Below, piece after piece: positions 17,081-25,562 of a stretch of 64,000 nt of DNA. A program made the translations under genes and the position numbers. Within the stretch, counting starts at the first letter, position 1. Every line of letters begins with the position of its first letter. Source of the stretch: Nostoc linckia FACHB-104 (GTDB taxonomy: Bacteria; Cyanobacteriota; Cyanobacteriia; Cyanobacteriales; Nostocaceae); the NCBI RefSeq assembly GCF_014696615.1, contig NZ_JACJQJ010000009.1:124001-188000 (forward strand), given 5' to 3'. Below the pieces are notes generated by a model. That model saw only the letters and a list, made by a program, of their open reading frames with translations, was not told the DNA's origin and made no database searches.

Positions 17081-19348
17081 GTGAAAGGACAGCAATTATT
17101 CCATACTTTTTTGCCTGGTGTTACAGCAGCAGTATTAACAACCCAGCCTGCTTGGGCTGGAGCTGTAAAAGTAAATCAGGTACAGCTAACATCTTCTCCT
17201 AGTGTTTTGACTTCTCCTTATAGTCGAACCCTGGTTGCAGATGTCACCAATGCAAAATTTACAGAGCCAGTAGACAGTGGGTTTACAACCTTAGTACCTA
17301 CTAGTAATTGGAATTTACGGGATGTAAAACGTTTAAGCGATCGCACTTTACCCGCGATCGTTATAGGAAATAATAGTTCCTTTAAAGGTCAAATACATAG
17401 AGAAAATCACAGTCGATTTTTCAATCTGACATCTACCTCATATATTTCCCCACAGCCAGATTTAAAAAAATCTCTCCCAAGCCACCAAATACAAAATAAC
17501 TTAGCCACTACTGGAGAAAAATTAACCCGTAAAGTAGTTCCTAGTTCTAGAGCAAAACTTCCGGTTCAACAAAGAAATTTGCTGTTGTCTATTTCACAGC
17601 CAGTAACGACCCAGAAGAAAAATCCTCAAGCTCAATTACAGGCCGCTTTATCGCAGAAAACGACAAATCCAGGCTCGGCAAAGTTGTTGGCAATACCCAA
17701 TTGCTCAGAGGAATCGGGGAACAACTCCACTACTTCAGCTTATTTACTCTTGAGATCTGGAACTTGCCAAACAGCCGGAACTGCTAAGGATCTGCTGGCT
17801 CAAACACCAGCCACAGTGAACCCCACACCTAGTAGTGCTGTACAGGTTCCGACGGCACCAGCCACAGGAAATACAACACCTGGTAGTGCTGTACAGATTC
17901 CCACAACACCAGCTACAGGAAATATAACACCAAGCGTTACGGTACCTGTGACAGCGCCAGCAACTGGCACTCAGACACCTAGTGGTACTGTGCAAGTTCC
18001 AGAAAACTTAACTCCTAACCCTAACCCCCTGCAATTTCCTACCAAACCTGAAGAAGTTACCATCCAAGGAAATCAACCGATTACTTTGGCGCAAGCATTA
18101 GAACTAGCAAAGCGTAACAATCGGCAGTTACAGGTTTCACAGTTAGAGTTAGAGCGTAGTCGAGCAGCGTTACGGGAAGCGCAAGCTGCTCTGTTTCCGA
18201 CTGTAGGTGTGAGTGCTGATGTCACTCGTCAGCGTACTGTTTCCGAGACCTACGGTGTCAAGGTACAACAGCAGCAACAAGAAGGACTACCACCTGCATT
18301 CCGGGAACAAATTGACCCTGCACCCAGCACCACCAGTTTTAATGGTCAAGCACAGCTCAGCTATGACATCTATACTTCTGGTAGCCGACAAGCCAATATT
18401 CGCGCAGCTGAAGAACAGGTACGTTTTAATGAGTTGGCTGTAGAGAATCAGTCTGAAGAAATTCGCTTGACTATTTCTACTGACTATTACAATCTGCAAC
18501 AACGTGATGAAGAAGTGCGTATTGCTCAGTCGGCAGTACAAAATGCCCAAGCAAGTTTGCGGGATGCAGAAGCATTAGAGCGAGCTGGGGTTGGTACGAG
18601 ATTCGATGTGCTACGTTCTCAGGTCAATTTAGCGAACTCACAACAAGATTTAACTAATGCTGTTTCCTTGCAGCAAATTGCTCGTCGTCAGTTAGCAGCT
18701 CGGTTGAGTTTGCCACAGGCAGCAAATATTACAGCCGCAGACCCGGTGAGATTAGCTGGTCTTTGGAACCAGTCATTAGAACAGAGTATTATCCTCGCTT
18801 TGCAAAACCGTCCAGATTTGCAACAACAATTGGCACAAAGAAACATCAACGAACAACAAAGAAGGCAAGCATTAGCGGCTTTAGGGCCACAGGTGAGTTT
18901 AATTGCTAGCTATCAGTTTCTCGATCAATTTAACGATAATATCAGCGTTGCCGATGGTTATTCAGTAGGGGTAAGAGCAACTCTCAACTTATTTGATGGT
19001 GGAGCAGCTAGAGCCAGAGCCGCTCAAGCCAGAGCTAATATTGCGATCGCAGAAACAAACTTTGCTGAACAGCGCAATCAAATTAGGTTTCAAGTAGAGC
19101 AGTCTTTTTCTACACAGCAATCTAGTTTAGAAAATGTTCAAACCGCCAATGCTGCTCTAGAACAGGCCAGAGAAGCTTTGCGTCTAGCACGTTTGCGTTT
19201 CCAAGCAGGTGTAGGTACTCAAACTGACGTGATTAACTCTGAAAACGATTTAACAAGAGCTGAGGGTAATCGTGTCAGGGCTATTTTGGACTACAACCGT
19301 GCTTTGGCTCAGTTACAACGTGCTGTGACTTTAAGAGCATTTCGTTAG
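17081..19348 (+). CDS. hgdD: TolC-like outer membrane efflux protein (HgdD-type)
   Basis: A 755-aa outer-membrane channel protein. A signal peptide (residues 1-26, ending QPAWA) is followed by a long low-complexity N-terminal region with 17-residue Pro/Thr repeats (about 245-320), then two outer-membrane-efflux repeats from about residue 335 (ITLAQALELAKRNN) to the end. In Anabaena the homologue HgdD exports heterocyst glycolipids with the DevBCA pump and, as I recall, also lies just after kaiABC. It starts with GTG. It lies 103 bp after kaiC with no terminator seen between them. Role by homology and synteny; TolC family identity is firm. Confidence 0.85.
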   Translation: MKGQQLFHTFLPGVTAAVLTTQPAWAGAVKVNQVQLTSSPSVLTSPYSRTLVADVTNAKFTEPVDSGFTTLVPTSNWNLRDVKRLSDRTLPAIVIGNNSSFKGQIHRENHSRFFNLTSTSYISPQPDLKKSLPSHQIQNNLATTGEKLTRKVVPSSRAKLPVQQRNLLLSISQPVTTQKKNPQAQLQAALSQKTTNPGSAKLLAIPNCSEESGNNSTTSAYLLLRSGTCQTAGTAKDLLAQTPATVNPTPSSAVQVPTAPATGNTTPGSAVQIPTTPATGNITPSVTVPVTAPATGTQTPSGTVQVPENLTPNPNPLQFPTKPEEVTIQGNQPITLAQALELAKRNNRQLQVSQLELERSRAALREAQAALFPTVGVSADVTRQRTVSETYGVKVQQQQQEGLPPAFREQIDPAPSTTSFNGQAQLSYDIYTSGSRQANIRAAEEQVRFNELAVENQSEEIRLTISTDYYNLQQRDEEVRIAQSAVQNAQASLRDAEALERAGVGTRFDVLRSQVNLANSQQDLTNAVSLQQIARRQLAARLSLPQAANITAADPVRLAGLWNQSLEQSIILALQNRPDLQQQLAQRNINEQQRRQALAALGPQVSLIASYQFLDQFNDNISVADGYSVGVRATLNLFDGGAARARAAQARANIAIAETNFAEQRNQIRFQVEQSFSTQQSSLENVQTANAALEQAREALRLARLRFQAGVGTQTDVINSENDLTRAEGNRVRAILDYNRALAQLQRAVTLRAFR
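17806..18005 (+). repeat. 51-bp coding tandem repeats in hgdD
   Basis: About four imperfect in-frame units of about 51 bp (17 residues, consensus like PSSAVQVPTAPATGNTT) encode a Pro/Thr/Ala-rich linker. The first two are the most alike and the last two are degenerate. Such tracts often vary in copy number. Confidence 0.75.
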
Positions 19349-19388
19349 GGGTCAAGGGTGAAGGGTGAAGGGTCAAAGGTCAAAGGTT
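19349..19388. repeat. Heptamer STRR after hgdD
   Basis: Tandem variants of AGGGTGA/AGGGTCA/AGGTCAA run straight on from the hgdD stop codon. They are followed at 19393-19412 by a copy of the CGCGATTAATCGCG palindrome and later by TCCCCAATCCC-type units to about 19525. Confidence 0.8.
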
Positions 19389-19392
19389 GTAG

Positions 19393-19412
19393 AGACGCGA
19401 TTAATCGCGTCT
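19393..19412. repeat. Dispersed palindrome, copy 2
   Basis: AGACGCGATTAATCGCGTCT, a fully self-complementary version of the repeat also found at 6038-6057 and 39325-39346. It lies 44 bp beyond the hgdD stop codon. Confidence 0.75.
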
Positions 19413-19604
19413 GTAATCAATAGTCAAAAAGCATTTTTCCTTTGTCTTTCTCTTTTTCTATACTCCCTTATCTCTCTTGTCCCCAATCCCTAATCCCAAG
19501 TCGTCACTCGCCAATCCCCAGTCCTTCTAAGCCGGGCGATGAATAATCAATCAAAATTGGAATACCATAGCTGAGTATTTAATTACTCGGCTGACAATAC
19601 GCAT

Positions 19605-19982
19605 ATGACTACAGTTACATCTCAAGAAATTGCACAGTTTCGCTCTCAATTAACAGATGATCTTAGAGCAATGGAAGTACTGGACTTAATTGAGGACTGT
19701 GATGGAGATTTGGAAGATGCTGCTATGACCTTAGCTATTAAAGCAGGGCAGGAACCAGAAAGAGCTAACTCTGAATGGTTAGATGCTTTGGCGAGAAAGT
19801 GGCGTGCTGTAATTTGTGAGCAAGAATATCGGGGTGAATTGTTGACTGGTTCAATTAAAGAGATGATGGCATATCTTTATACAATGCCGACATTTCCTAA
19901 AGTTTTGGCAGTACCTGTTTTAATATATGTAATCAAACAAGGTGTAAATAATTTTTGCGAGCCTCTAGACTTGCTTAAGTGA
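19605..19982 (+). CDS. Conserved hypothetical protein
   Basis: A 125-aa acidic, helical, soluble protein opening MTTVTSQEIAQFRSQLTDDL, with LDLIEDCDGDLEDAAMTLAI and a C-terminal hydrophobic stretch VLAVPVLIYVIKQGVNNF. I do not recognise a named domain; composition and codon use match the neighbours and argue for a real gene. It stands alone between repeat-rich spacers. Confidence 0.65.
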   Translation: MTTVTSQEIAQFRSQLTDDLRAMEVLDLIEDCDGDLEDAAMTLAIKAGQEPERANSEWLDALARKWRAVICEQEYRGELLTGSIKEMMAYLYTMPTFPKVLAVPVLIYVIKQGVNNFCEPLDLLK

Positions 19983-20185
19983 TCAGTAGAGCAGCGCAAT
20001 TAAACGTAACTGGCTAAGACTGCCATTTATCATTGGTCAATTCAAAATCCAAAATCTGTCTTAGAAAGTTTGGCAGGGCGGGGGGAACCCTCACAAGCAA
20101 CTTTCCGCAAAATCTAAAATTGTCTGACCTGCACTGGTACGCTGTTAATTAAGGCAAATTTTCCAAAGACAACCTTTTTGAAACA

Positions 20186-20695
20186 ATGTATTACCTTGTT
20201 GCCGTATTAGCAGACCGTATCCAAGCTGAAGCTGCTTACTTAGCTTTAGAAAAAGAAGCCATAAAAAGTACTATCCTTGGTAAAGGTTATAAGACTGCCG
20301 ATGAGTTCGGCTTGATTGACCCTCAAGAACAAGCCAAAAAGCAAGTGCGGCTAATGGCAATCTGGTTAGTACCCTTCGGCTTTTTTGCTGGCTTTACTTT
20401 CAGCTACATTACTGGTTTAGATACCTTTGCTTGGGCTGGTGAAATTGGTAATCATATCGTCGGGGGACTATTGGGTGCAGCCAGCGGCGCTATGGGTAGC
20501 GTGGTTGTTGGTGGTGGAGTCGGTTTAATTACAGGTGGCGGAGATGCTTTACCCTACCGCAATCGCTTGGATGCAGGTAAATATCTTGTCGTAGTCCAAG
20601 GTTCTGAAATGCTTACCAAGCAAGCGACCAGAATTTTACGCCAGTTTGAGCCAGAAAATATGCAGGGTTACGCAGATACAACTAACACATATTGA
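20186..20695 (+). CDS. Conserved membrane-associated hypothetical protein
   Basis: A 169-aa protein with a soluble N-terminal part (about 1-50, including DRIQAEAAYLALEKEAI) and two hydrophobic Gly/Ala-rich segments (about residues 54-75 and 92-118), then a basic C-terminus. The central part resembles the glycine-zipper hairpins of small cyanobacterial membrane proteins. Function unknown. The next gene starts directly after its TGA stop (no spacer), which suggests co-translation. Confidence 0.65.
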   Translation: MYYLVAVLADRIQAEAAYLALEKEAIKSTILGKGYKTADEFGLIDPQEQAKKQVRLMAIWLVPFGFFAGFTFSYITGLDTFAWAGEIGNHIVGGLLGAASGAMGSVVVGGGVGLITGGGDALPYRNRLDAGKYLVVVQGSEMLTKQATRILRQFEPENMQGYADTTNTY

Positions 20696-21253
20696 ATGCA
20701 TCAGAGATTACAGATTACCACACCGCGCCTTGAGTTACTGCCCTGTGCTTTGGAGGTAGCAGAAGGCGCGATCGCAAAAAATACATCGGTAGTTGAAAAG
20801 CTCTTACAGGTAAAGCTTCCTGGTGATTGGTATGCTTCTCAGGTACTGGATTTCTTGCCTACCTATGCTCAAATGCTGAGAGATGATCCATCTGTGTTAG
20901 GTTGGGGTGTGTGGCTAATGATTCACACTAGTGACTCTACCTTGATAGGCGATTTGGGATTTACTGGTAAACCTGATGCACAAGGAACTGTGGAATTAGG
21001 TTATGAGGTGCTAGCAAAGTATCGTCGTCAGGGATATACCTTTGAAGCAGTAAAAGCATTAGTCAATTTTGCCTTTACTCAACCCGGACTGAAGCGAATT
21101 ATTGCCCATGCTCCACAAGATATTGTGGCATCTTGTCGAATTTTAGAAAAGCTGGGAATGGAGCATTTGGAAACATTTGATTCGCCTGATTATCCAACTG
21201 CACCGCTCTTGAAATGGCAGATGACGTTAGAATCAAACAGTAGTCATGAGTAA
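20696..21253 (+). CDS. GNAT-family N-acetyltransferase (RimJ/RimL-like)
   Basis: A 185-aa acetyl-CoA-dependent acetyltransferase with the N-terminal ITTPRLELLP typical of the RimJ/RimL/SpeG-like group, GDLGFTGKPDAQGTVELGY (beta4) and the acetyl-CoA loop YRRQGYTFEAVKALVNFAF. The substrate is unknown; this group includes ribosomal-protein and antibiotic acetylases. The ATG abuts the stop of the preceding membrane-protein gene. Confidence 0.82.
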   Translation: MHQRLQITTPRLELLPCALEVAEGAIAKNTSVVEKLLQVKLPGDWYASQVLDFLPTYAQMLRDDPSVLGWGVWLMIHTSDSTLIGDLGFTGKPDAQGTVELGYEVLAKYRRQGYTFEAVKALVNFAFTQPGLKRIIAHAPQDIVASCRILEKLGMEHLETFDSPDYPTAPLLKWQMTLESNSSHE

Positions 21254-21308
21254 TTAGTCAACAGTTTTTGATTGTTGACTTGCGGCTCAAAACTCGTAAT
21301 TTTTAAGA

Positions 21309-22088
21309 ATGTTGCCCAGAGAAGAACTTTTAAAAAGCGTTGAAAATCGAGATAGTGTAGCGCGTGTAATCGATCAGGCGGAACAAGCAATTAAAACTTG
21401 GGAAGTTGTGTTGACAGATTTTCTGTCTCCTCCAGAATTAGCAGAAATTCAACGCGTATTTAGTCGGTTAACAGAGGTGCAGTTAGTGGCGTGGGGTGGA
21501 TATCCCCAAGCCGAACGCCAAAGACTTGCGATCGCACGTGCAGAAATACCTTTAGATCAATCTCAAGTCACCTTAACAGCATTAGAAATTGCTGGGAATT
21601 TTTTGTTTGATACCGCCACACACCGCGACTTTTTAGGCGCAATGCTAGGGACAGGCATTGTCCGGGAAAAAACAGGAGATATTATTGTCTTAGGCGAACG
21701 CGGCGCACAAGCAATTGTCGCACCAGAGTTGGCAGAATTTTTAGAGATGAATCTCAAACAGGTGCGATCAGTTCCTGTAAAAACCCAACCCATTGAGATT
21801 AGCGAATTAAAGGTTAGGGAACCGAAGAAAAAAGAAATGACTACTGTCGAGGCTTCTTTAAGATTAGATGCGATCGCCTCTGCTGGTTTTGGGATGTCTC
21901 GCAGCAAAATGGTGGATTTAATCGATTCCGGTGATGTGCGCGTTAACTGGAAAGAAGTTTCTCAAGCTAGTTCTCAAGTCAAAACCGGAGACTTAATCGC
22001 TATTCGTGGTAAGGGACGGTTAGAAGTTGGGGAAGTTGCTGTGACTAAAAAAGACCGTTACCGGGTGCAATTAACCAGGTATATGTAA
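21309..22088 (+). CDS. S4-domain RNA-binding protein, photosystem II S4 family
   Basis: A 259-aa YlmH-like protein: an N-terminal RNA-binding-like region (about 1-170) and a C-terminal S4 domain (about 182-245, with LRLDAIASAGFGMSRSKMV and DLIDSGDVRVNW). Cyanobacterial members are named photosystem II S4 domain proteins by family annotation, but a direct role in photosystem II is weakly supported. It probably binds RNA. It is 55 bp downstream of the acetyltransferase gene, so these three may form an operon. Confidence 0.85.
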   Translation: MLPREELLKSVENRDSVARVIDQAEQAIKTWEVVLTDFLSPPELAEIQRVFSRLTEVQLVAWGGYPQAERQRLAIARAEIPLDQSQVTLTALEIAGNFLFDTATHRDFLGAMLGTGIVREKTGDIIVLGERGAQAIVAPELAEFLEMNLKQVRSVPVKTQPIEISELKVREPKKKEMTTVEASLRLDAIASAGFGMSRSKMVDLIDSGDVRVNWKEVSQASSQVKTGDLIAIRGKGRLEVGEVAVTKKDRYRVQLTRYM

Positions 22089-22193
22089 ACAGTTGTAGCC
22101 ATAGATTGTTGTAAAAGGCGGGGAAACCCATTAGTAGATAACGGCGTAAATAGCGCAAAGTTAAGTTGCTCAAATACAGTTTTGGGTTGAATA

Positions 22194-22904
22194 TTACAAG
22201 GTTATTTCTAAAAACCACTCATAACCTGCTTTCAACTGAGGTTTAGCATTTTGTTCAATTATGCTGCCATGCGCCATGATGATTCGTTGAAAATCCCAAG
22301 TGAGCAGCTGTTGAATTGAACGCTTGACTTTGATTTTATCTTTAGTGGCCAATTTCTCTAATAATGATGGACGAAGTTGTTTGTAATTGCCAAACATTTT
22401 AGCTATTAACTTTGTCCTTGGTGAAAATTGCTCATCAAAATGAAAAACTATATCAGTGACAATCAAAGTCTGGCTTCTGGCATGAAAAAAGACGCATTCA
22501 TTAAGTGGTGAATATCCCTTGATATCAACTGTGTTGAATCCTTCTACTAAGACATACTCAACTCCATCAATCACAGAAATGCTTTGATTGCTAATAATTT
22601 TGTCAATCTGCAAATCTGGTCGTTTGCTCTCCATTCCAGATACTGCCAATAGTTTTGCATGGGGGTAGTAAAGCTTAAAGTCTGCAACAAATAGATGATG
22701 ATATAAGTTAGGAACAACAATGTAAATTACTTCTCCCAATTGATTGAGATCATTGATGGTTGAGATATCAATCTTAATTGGTGATATCACCATTAATTTA
22801 TTGCTGCTCAGACGAATCACAGTCATCCTCGTTCCTACTTCTAAGCCAAAATATTTTAGGGGTTGTTCCGCAACCCAAATGTCAGTATCAATTGCTTTTA
22901 GCAT
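22194..22904 (-). CDS. DUF4336 family protein
   Basis: A 236-aa protein that resembles DUF4336, a family with a metallo-beta-lactamase-like outline. Visible are the start DIWVAEQPLKYFGLEVGTRM, MTVIRLSSNKLMVISPI, LGEVIYIVVPNLYHHLF and IIMAHGSIIEQ. The canonical HxHxDH motif is not complete (VPNLYHH and AHG remain), so hydrolase activity is doubtful. It lies 33 bp downstream of the MAPEG gene and probably shares its transcript. Confidence 0.7.
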   Translation of the reverse strand: MLKAIDTDIWVAEQPLKYFGLEVGTRMTVIRLSSNKLMVISPIKIDISTINDLNQLGEVIYIVVPNLYHHLFVADFKLYYPHAKLLAVSGMESKRPDLQIDKIISNQSISVIDGVEYVLVEGFNTVDIKGYSPLNECVFFHARSQTLIVTDIVFHFDEQFSPRTKLIAKMFGNYKQLRPSLLEKLATKDKIKVKRSIQQLLTWDFQRIIMAHGSIIEQNAKPQLKAGYEWFLEITL

Positions 22905-22937
22905 GATAATTTTTGAGTGAGGATTGTCGCTGGACTA

Positions 22938-23441
22938 TCAAAATTTCTGCACACTGTAGTAAATACAAGCCATACTACCGACTACATAAACAACCCAAGT
23001 GCCAAAGAAACCGATTGCTCTACCTGGTGATGGGCCATAAGTCTGTATTAATCCCCAAGCATGAGCAATCCGCGCAACTATTAACAGAGTACCTAGCATC
23101 CACAACATTCCCCTCTCCGCCTGCATTAACTCTAGTGCAATCAGGAACATCAGACCCAGGGGTACGTATTCTGTAAAGTTACCATACGCTCGCATAGTAC
23201 GTTGCAAAGCCCCATCTTCCATATTTTTGGCGACAATAAACTGTTGTGTTATTTTTTCCACAAACTGTGCCCAAGCATTAGGACGATCTAAGTAATTGGG
23301 TTGTGATGCAACCTCACCTGGAGATGCACCATGCCAAATCCTAGTACGAGTGCGTTCCATTGCCACTAGATATGACAAAAATAAGGCAAGTAGCCCATGA
23401 CAGCCAAGAAAGAAGGTTGAAATAGGAATAAGAACCATCAT
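22938..23441 (-). CDS. MAPEG family membrane protein
   Basis: A 167-aa four-helix integral membrane protein of the MAPEG superfamily (membrane-associated eicosanoid/glutathione metabolism). Signatures include an N-terminal TM, then RPNAWAQFVEKITQQFIVAK, RTMRAYGNFTEYVPLGLM (RxxxNxxE glutathione-site pattern) and a C-terminal GRAIGFFGTW. The bacterial function is mostly undefined, possibly glutathione-dependent detoxification. I start at ATG 23441; a TTG two codons upstream is also open. The gene is divergent from an AraC regulator about 140 bp away. Confidence 0.85.
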   Translation of the reverse strand: MMVLIPISTFFLGCHGLLALFLSYLVAMERTRTRIWHGASPGEVASQPNYLDRPNAWAQFVEKITQQFIVAKNMEDGALQRTMRAYGNFTEYVPLGLMFLIALELMQAERGMLWMLGTLLIVARIAHAWGLIQTYGPSPGRAIGFFGTWVVYVVGSMACIYYSVQKF

Positions 23442-23580
23442 TGACAATTACTTGTTGCAAAATCTTAATTTTGAAAATACTCGGCTGCAATTGTTAGTGT
23501 CTTTTCAATTCTTGCGGAATATTGAAATCTGCTTTTGAGAGAATAAGGTTAAAACATTTAATATTTGCTTGTCTGTGCTG

Positions 23581-24483
23581 ATGAATCTGCTCAAAGAGTT
23601 TTTGTTCAATCCCCCAGAACGCAAAATCCCTCTGGATCAGCCCCCGTTAGAAACTCTACCTCAGTGGGGACACTGGCTAGAAACACCAGAGATGATGGTA
23701 GCAATCATTCCCCCAGGACATTTAGAAGTCAATATTCGTTCACCACTTAACCTTGTAGTCACAAGTTTTGGGGAAACTCAGGGAATTGCTGCCTTCAATA
23801 GCGATCGCCTACAACCTTACCAAGCGCTACCAGGAGGTTTTGATATTGTGCCGAATGGTACTACTTATAGTTCGGTAGAAGATGCTGCTTGTTTTGTGGC
23901 GTTTGGATATTCCCAATCTTTTCTTGAGCGCATAGTTAAAGTTGAAGCCGAAGGACAAACAATTGAATTACAGCCAGGGCAAATTCCTAAAACTCATTGG
24001 GGTTTGAGTGTTGCGATCGCTATACAAGAGTTTTTTGATAATGGACAAACTGGTGGTGCATTTTACTTAGAATCAGTCGCCACGGCAGTTTTGGCACAGA
24101 TCATTTACCGCCGTTCAAATTTCTCTGGACGGTTTAAACGTCCACCAGAATTTTTGGAGCCAAACTTGTTCAAGGTTGTCTTAGAATACATTAGAGCGCA
24201 TCTATCCCAAGAACTTAGCCTGAAGCAAATTGCTGCCACAATAGGATTTAGTCCCTATCATTTTGCACGCGCATTTCAAGTTACAACTGGACTGTCTCCT
24301 TATCAATATATCCTTCGGTGTCGGTTGGAATTTGCCCAACAATTATTACGCACCCAAAAGTTGCCCCTAGCACAGGTAGCAGTAGCAGCAGGATTTGGTA
24401 ACCAGAGTCACATGACATCTGTGTTTAAACGAATGCTACATACAACTCCCAAGCGTTATCAGCAAGAGATAAGTGGTGTTTAG
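23581..24483 (+). CDS. AraC-family transcriptional regulator
   Basis: A 300-aa regulator with an N-terminal effector or cupin-like part (about 1-185) and a C-terminal double helix-turn-helix (about 200-298) reading LSLKQIAATIGFSPYHFARA and LPLAQVAVAAGFGNQSHMTS, the AraC/XylS pattern. ATG 23581 is preferred over the TTG at 23569 and the GTG at 23575. Its position divergent from the MAPEG-DUF4336 pair suggests that it controls them; this is inference. Confidence 0.87.
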   Translation: MNLLKEFLFNPPERKIPLDQPPLETLPQWGHWLETPEMMVAIIPPGHLEVNIRSPLNLVVTSFGETQGIAAFNSDRLQPYQALPGGFDIVPNGTTYSSVEDAACFVAFGYSQSFLERIVKVEAEGQTIELQPGQIPKTHWGLSVAIAIQEFFDNGQTGGAFYLESVATAVLAQIIYRRSNFSGRFKRPPEFLEPNLFKVVLEYIRAHLSQELSLKQIAATIGFSPYHFARAFQVTTGLSPYQYILRCRLEFAQQLLRTQKLPLAQVAVAAGFGNQSHMTSVFKRMLHTTPKRYQQEISGV

Positions 24484-24530
24484 ACCATACACCAAAATTT
24501 TCTCTATCTACCAAAGTCTAGCCGTTGCTA

Positions 24531-25307
24531 TTAAGATTTAAAACTTCTTGCTAACATATTCAGCAGGATTTTTCTTGGTACTATTCTAGCCAATGAGCTT
24601 CTAATTTGAGTTTTAACATCACCAATCACAACCGCTGGCTGCCAATTTTCCAAAGCTTTTAAAGAAGCTTGTACCACTTCTTCACTAGAAAACATTTGAT
24701 TTGTGTTACCTGCCAAAGTTGGAGGAAAATTCGCCTCGGCAAAAAAGTTAGTTTCTATCGGGCCTGGACAAGTAACAAGAACACGAATATTATATGGGCG
24801 ATTTTCTGCCCATAGTGCTTGACTAAAACTGACAATAAAAGCTTTGCTGGCAGCATAAACCGAAAGATATGGCATCGGTTGAAATGCCGTAATTGAAGAT
24901 ACATTAATAATGCTACCTGATTGGCGTTGCCGCATCAAAGGTAGAAATTTATGGGTTAAATCTACTAAAGCTAGAATATTTAATTGCACTATTTTGACTT
25001 GCTTTTCGCCATCAGAGCTAGCAAAATCACCATAATCACCGAACCCAGCATTATTAATTAATAAGTCAATAGTTAATCCTTTTGCTTGGGTGGCTGCAAA
25101 CACTGCTTGAGCAGCATTAGGCTCTGTTAAATCTTTAACTATAACTTCAATTTGAACTTGATAATTTTTTTGGATTTCTTGAGTAAGTTGATGCAGTTTT
25201 TCTTCTGAACGAGCTACTAAAACAAGATTTGTATTACGTGCAGCTAGTTCTTGGGCAAACGCTCTACCAATACCACTAGAGGCACCTGTAATTAAAGCAG
25301 TTGACAT
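24531..25307 (-). CDS. Short-chain dehydrogenase/reductase
   Basis: A 258-aa classical SDR. The cofactor motif is TGASSGIGRAFA, then NNAG, the catalytic Ser in NVSSITAFQ and YAASK with the Tyr and Lys, followed by CPGPIETNF. The substrate is not predictable; it resembles the DltE/short-chain ketoacyl-reductase-like group. The start was placed at ATG 25307 because the Rossmann strand begins there; the frame is open to 25376, which would add 23 residues unlike the family. Confidence 0.88.
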   Translation of the reverse strand: MSTALITGASSGIGRAFAQELAARNTNLVLVARSEEKLHQLTQEIQKNYQVQIEVIVKDLTEPNAAQAVFAATQAKGLTIDLLINNAGFGDYGDFASSDGEKQVKIVQLNILALVDLTHKFLPLMRQRQSGSIINVSSITAFQPMPYLSVYAASKAFIVSFSQALWAENRPYNIRVLVTCPGPIETNFFAEANFPPTLAGNTNQMFSSEEVVQASLKALENWQPAVVIGDVKTQIRSSLARIVPRKILLNMLARSFKS

Positions 25308-25470
25308 TCTAGATATTTTGCGAAAAATTCTATCAACTAATAGATAGTAACAATACTTATTGCCCTTTTTAACCATCTAGAGTGATATACGAAAATGCCA
25401 AAAGTCGTAATTTTGAATTTATCTTTTATCCCAATTCAAATAATGGTGAAGACAAATAAATTCTATGTAT

Positions 25471-25527
25471 GGGTACGGCACCAGTAAGATGATTGAATGT
25501 ATCAAAATATTGTAGATGCCGTGTCCC
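25471..25527. repeat. Imperfect inverted repeat
   Basis: GGGTACGGCA and TGCCGTGTCCC are near-complementary arms around a loop of about 35 bases, in the spacer upstream of the SDR gene and downstream of ccsB. It resembles short dispersed repeats of filamentous cyanobacteria; no second copy was found in the window. Confidence 0.45.
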
Positions 25528-25562
25528 TCCTCGTATAATTCATTTATTGGAAATAAGCGGTA

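Noticed and set aside
17744-17995. Cys/Trp-rich leftward ORF over the hgdD repeats
   Set aside because: An antisense artefact of the Pro/Thr tandem repeats: its repeated Cys-Trp-Arg residues follow the 51-bp unit.
20060-20130. Possible tRNA-like or GC-rich RNA segment
   Set aside because: No acceptor pairing, TTCGA/TTCAA T-loop or CCA-compatible end could be assembled; it looks like ordinary spacer.
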